Source: Candidatus Methylophosphatis haderslevensis
GTDB lineage: Bacteria > Pseudomonadota > Gammaproteobacteria > Burkholderiales > Rhodocyclaceae
Assembly: GCA_016711925.1 (NCBI GenBank)
Contig: JADJSA010000008.1
Span: 1-64,000, forward strand
Length of the DNA: 64,000 bases
Reading direction: 5' to 3'
The notes under the pieces are model-generated. The model saw only the letters and a program-made list of their open reading frames with translations, was not told the DNA's origin and searched no databases. This document shows, piece by piece, positions 63,692 to 64,000 of this stretch; positions within the stretch are counted from its first letter, which is position 1; the number at the start of each line of letters is the position of its first letter. A program made the translations under genes and the position numbers.

Positions 63692-64000
63692 ATGAACCTC
63701 GTGCCAGGATCGCCCCGAGTGCCAGACACGTCGCAAGCCCGCGTGCTGGTAGTCGGCGATGTCATGCTCGACCGCTACTGGTTCGGCGAAGTCAGCCGCA
63801 TTTCGCCCGAGGCGCCGGTACCGGTGGTCAAGGTCCAGCGCACCGAAGAGCGGCCCGGTGGAGCGGCCAACGTGGCGCGCAACGCCAGGGCGCTGGGCGC
63901 TCGCGTTACGCTGCTCTCGGTGGTCGGAACCGACGAGGCAGGGCGCGCCCTGGAACATCTTCTCGCATCGTCCGGTATCGATACCTCGCTGCTCGAGGAT
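63692..64000 (+). CDS. rfaE1: D-glycero-beta-D-manno-heptose-7-phosphate kinase, N-terminal part
   Basis: Begins at ATG 63692 just after ugd and runs open to the window edge (103 codons). VLVVGDVMLDRYWFGEVSRI, SPEAPVPVVKVQ and ERPGGAANVARNARALGARV are typical of the PfkB-type heptose kinase (RfaE1/HldE N-terminal domain). Feeds ADP-heptose to LPS core. Whether fused to the adenylyltransferase domain is not visible. Confidence 0.85.
   Translation, partial: MNLVPGSPRVPDTSQARVLVVGDVMLDRYWFGEVSRISPEAPVPVVKVQRTEERPGGAANVARNARALGARVTLLSVVGTDEAGRALEHLLASSGIDTSLLED

Noticed and set aside
1..64000. CRISPR arrays
   Set aside because: No regularly spaced short direct repeats were seen; the only direct repeats are the IS copies and the QRVHT segment.

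Overview
The window reads as a betaproteobacterial chromosome, probably Rhodocyclales or a close relative. This rests on the conserved order gyrA-pheA-hisC-tyrA-aroA-cmk-rpsA-ihfB-lapA-lapB, the mtaD-like/ubiG/gph neighbourhood, and a tmRNA with tag ANDERFALAA. The genus is not resolved. Annotation is from reading the sequence only; no database search was run.

Layout. (1) 75-11870, + strand: a tight seven-gene operon that looks like a BREX/Pgl-related phage-defence system. It encodes an excisionase-type HTH protein, a DUF499 (BrxC/PglY-like) P-loop ATPase, a very short PglZ-like phosphatase-fold protein, a DUF1156 (PglXI-like) DNA methylase with Zn-ribbons, a small orphan, an SNF2 (BrxHII-like) helicase, and a 434-residue orphan with a HEPN-like R-x4-H motif. 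No BrxA, BrxB, BrxF or BrxL is visible. (2) 11867-37613, - strand: the late genes of a lambda-type siphoprophage, transcribed right to left: terminase, connector, portal, S49 protease/scaffold, decoration protein, capsid, tail tube, tape measure, tail tip, holin, endolysin. The head half is intact. The tail/lysis half carries about nine single-base frameshifts and an endolysin with its middle deleted. (3) 37707-39989: a gene fragment cut by an IS3-family element whose distal 858 bp is tandemly duplicated. (4) 39990-43061, - strand: an XRE regulator, an ImmA/IrrE metallopeptidase, an unknown 480-residue protein and a gene truncated by the IS. (5) 43289-46164, + strand: a serine-recombinase cassette (small ORF, DUF2924, recombinase, two small partners) ending next to the 3' end of ssrA. 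(6) 46470-64000: core chromosome.

Interpretation. The recombinase cassette ends about 300 bp from the 3' terminus of ssrA, a classic island integration site. Everything left of 46470 is therefore best explained as an accessory island (defence operon, decayed prophage, IS, recombinase) whose far end lies outside the window. No prophage early, replication or repressor genes were recognised other than the XRE/ImmA pair, so the phage is probably defective.

In the core region, mtaD-like, ubiG and gph read leftward towards ssrA. Rightward, gyrA is followed directly by the aromatic amino-acid genes (serC, often found between them, is absent), then the cmk-rpsA-ihfB cluster, the LPS regulators lapA/lapB, a UDP-sugar dehydrogenase and the start of a heptose-7-phosphate kinase gene.
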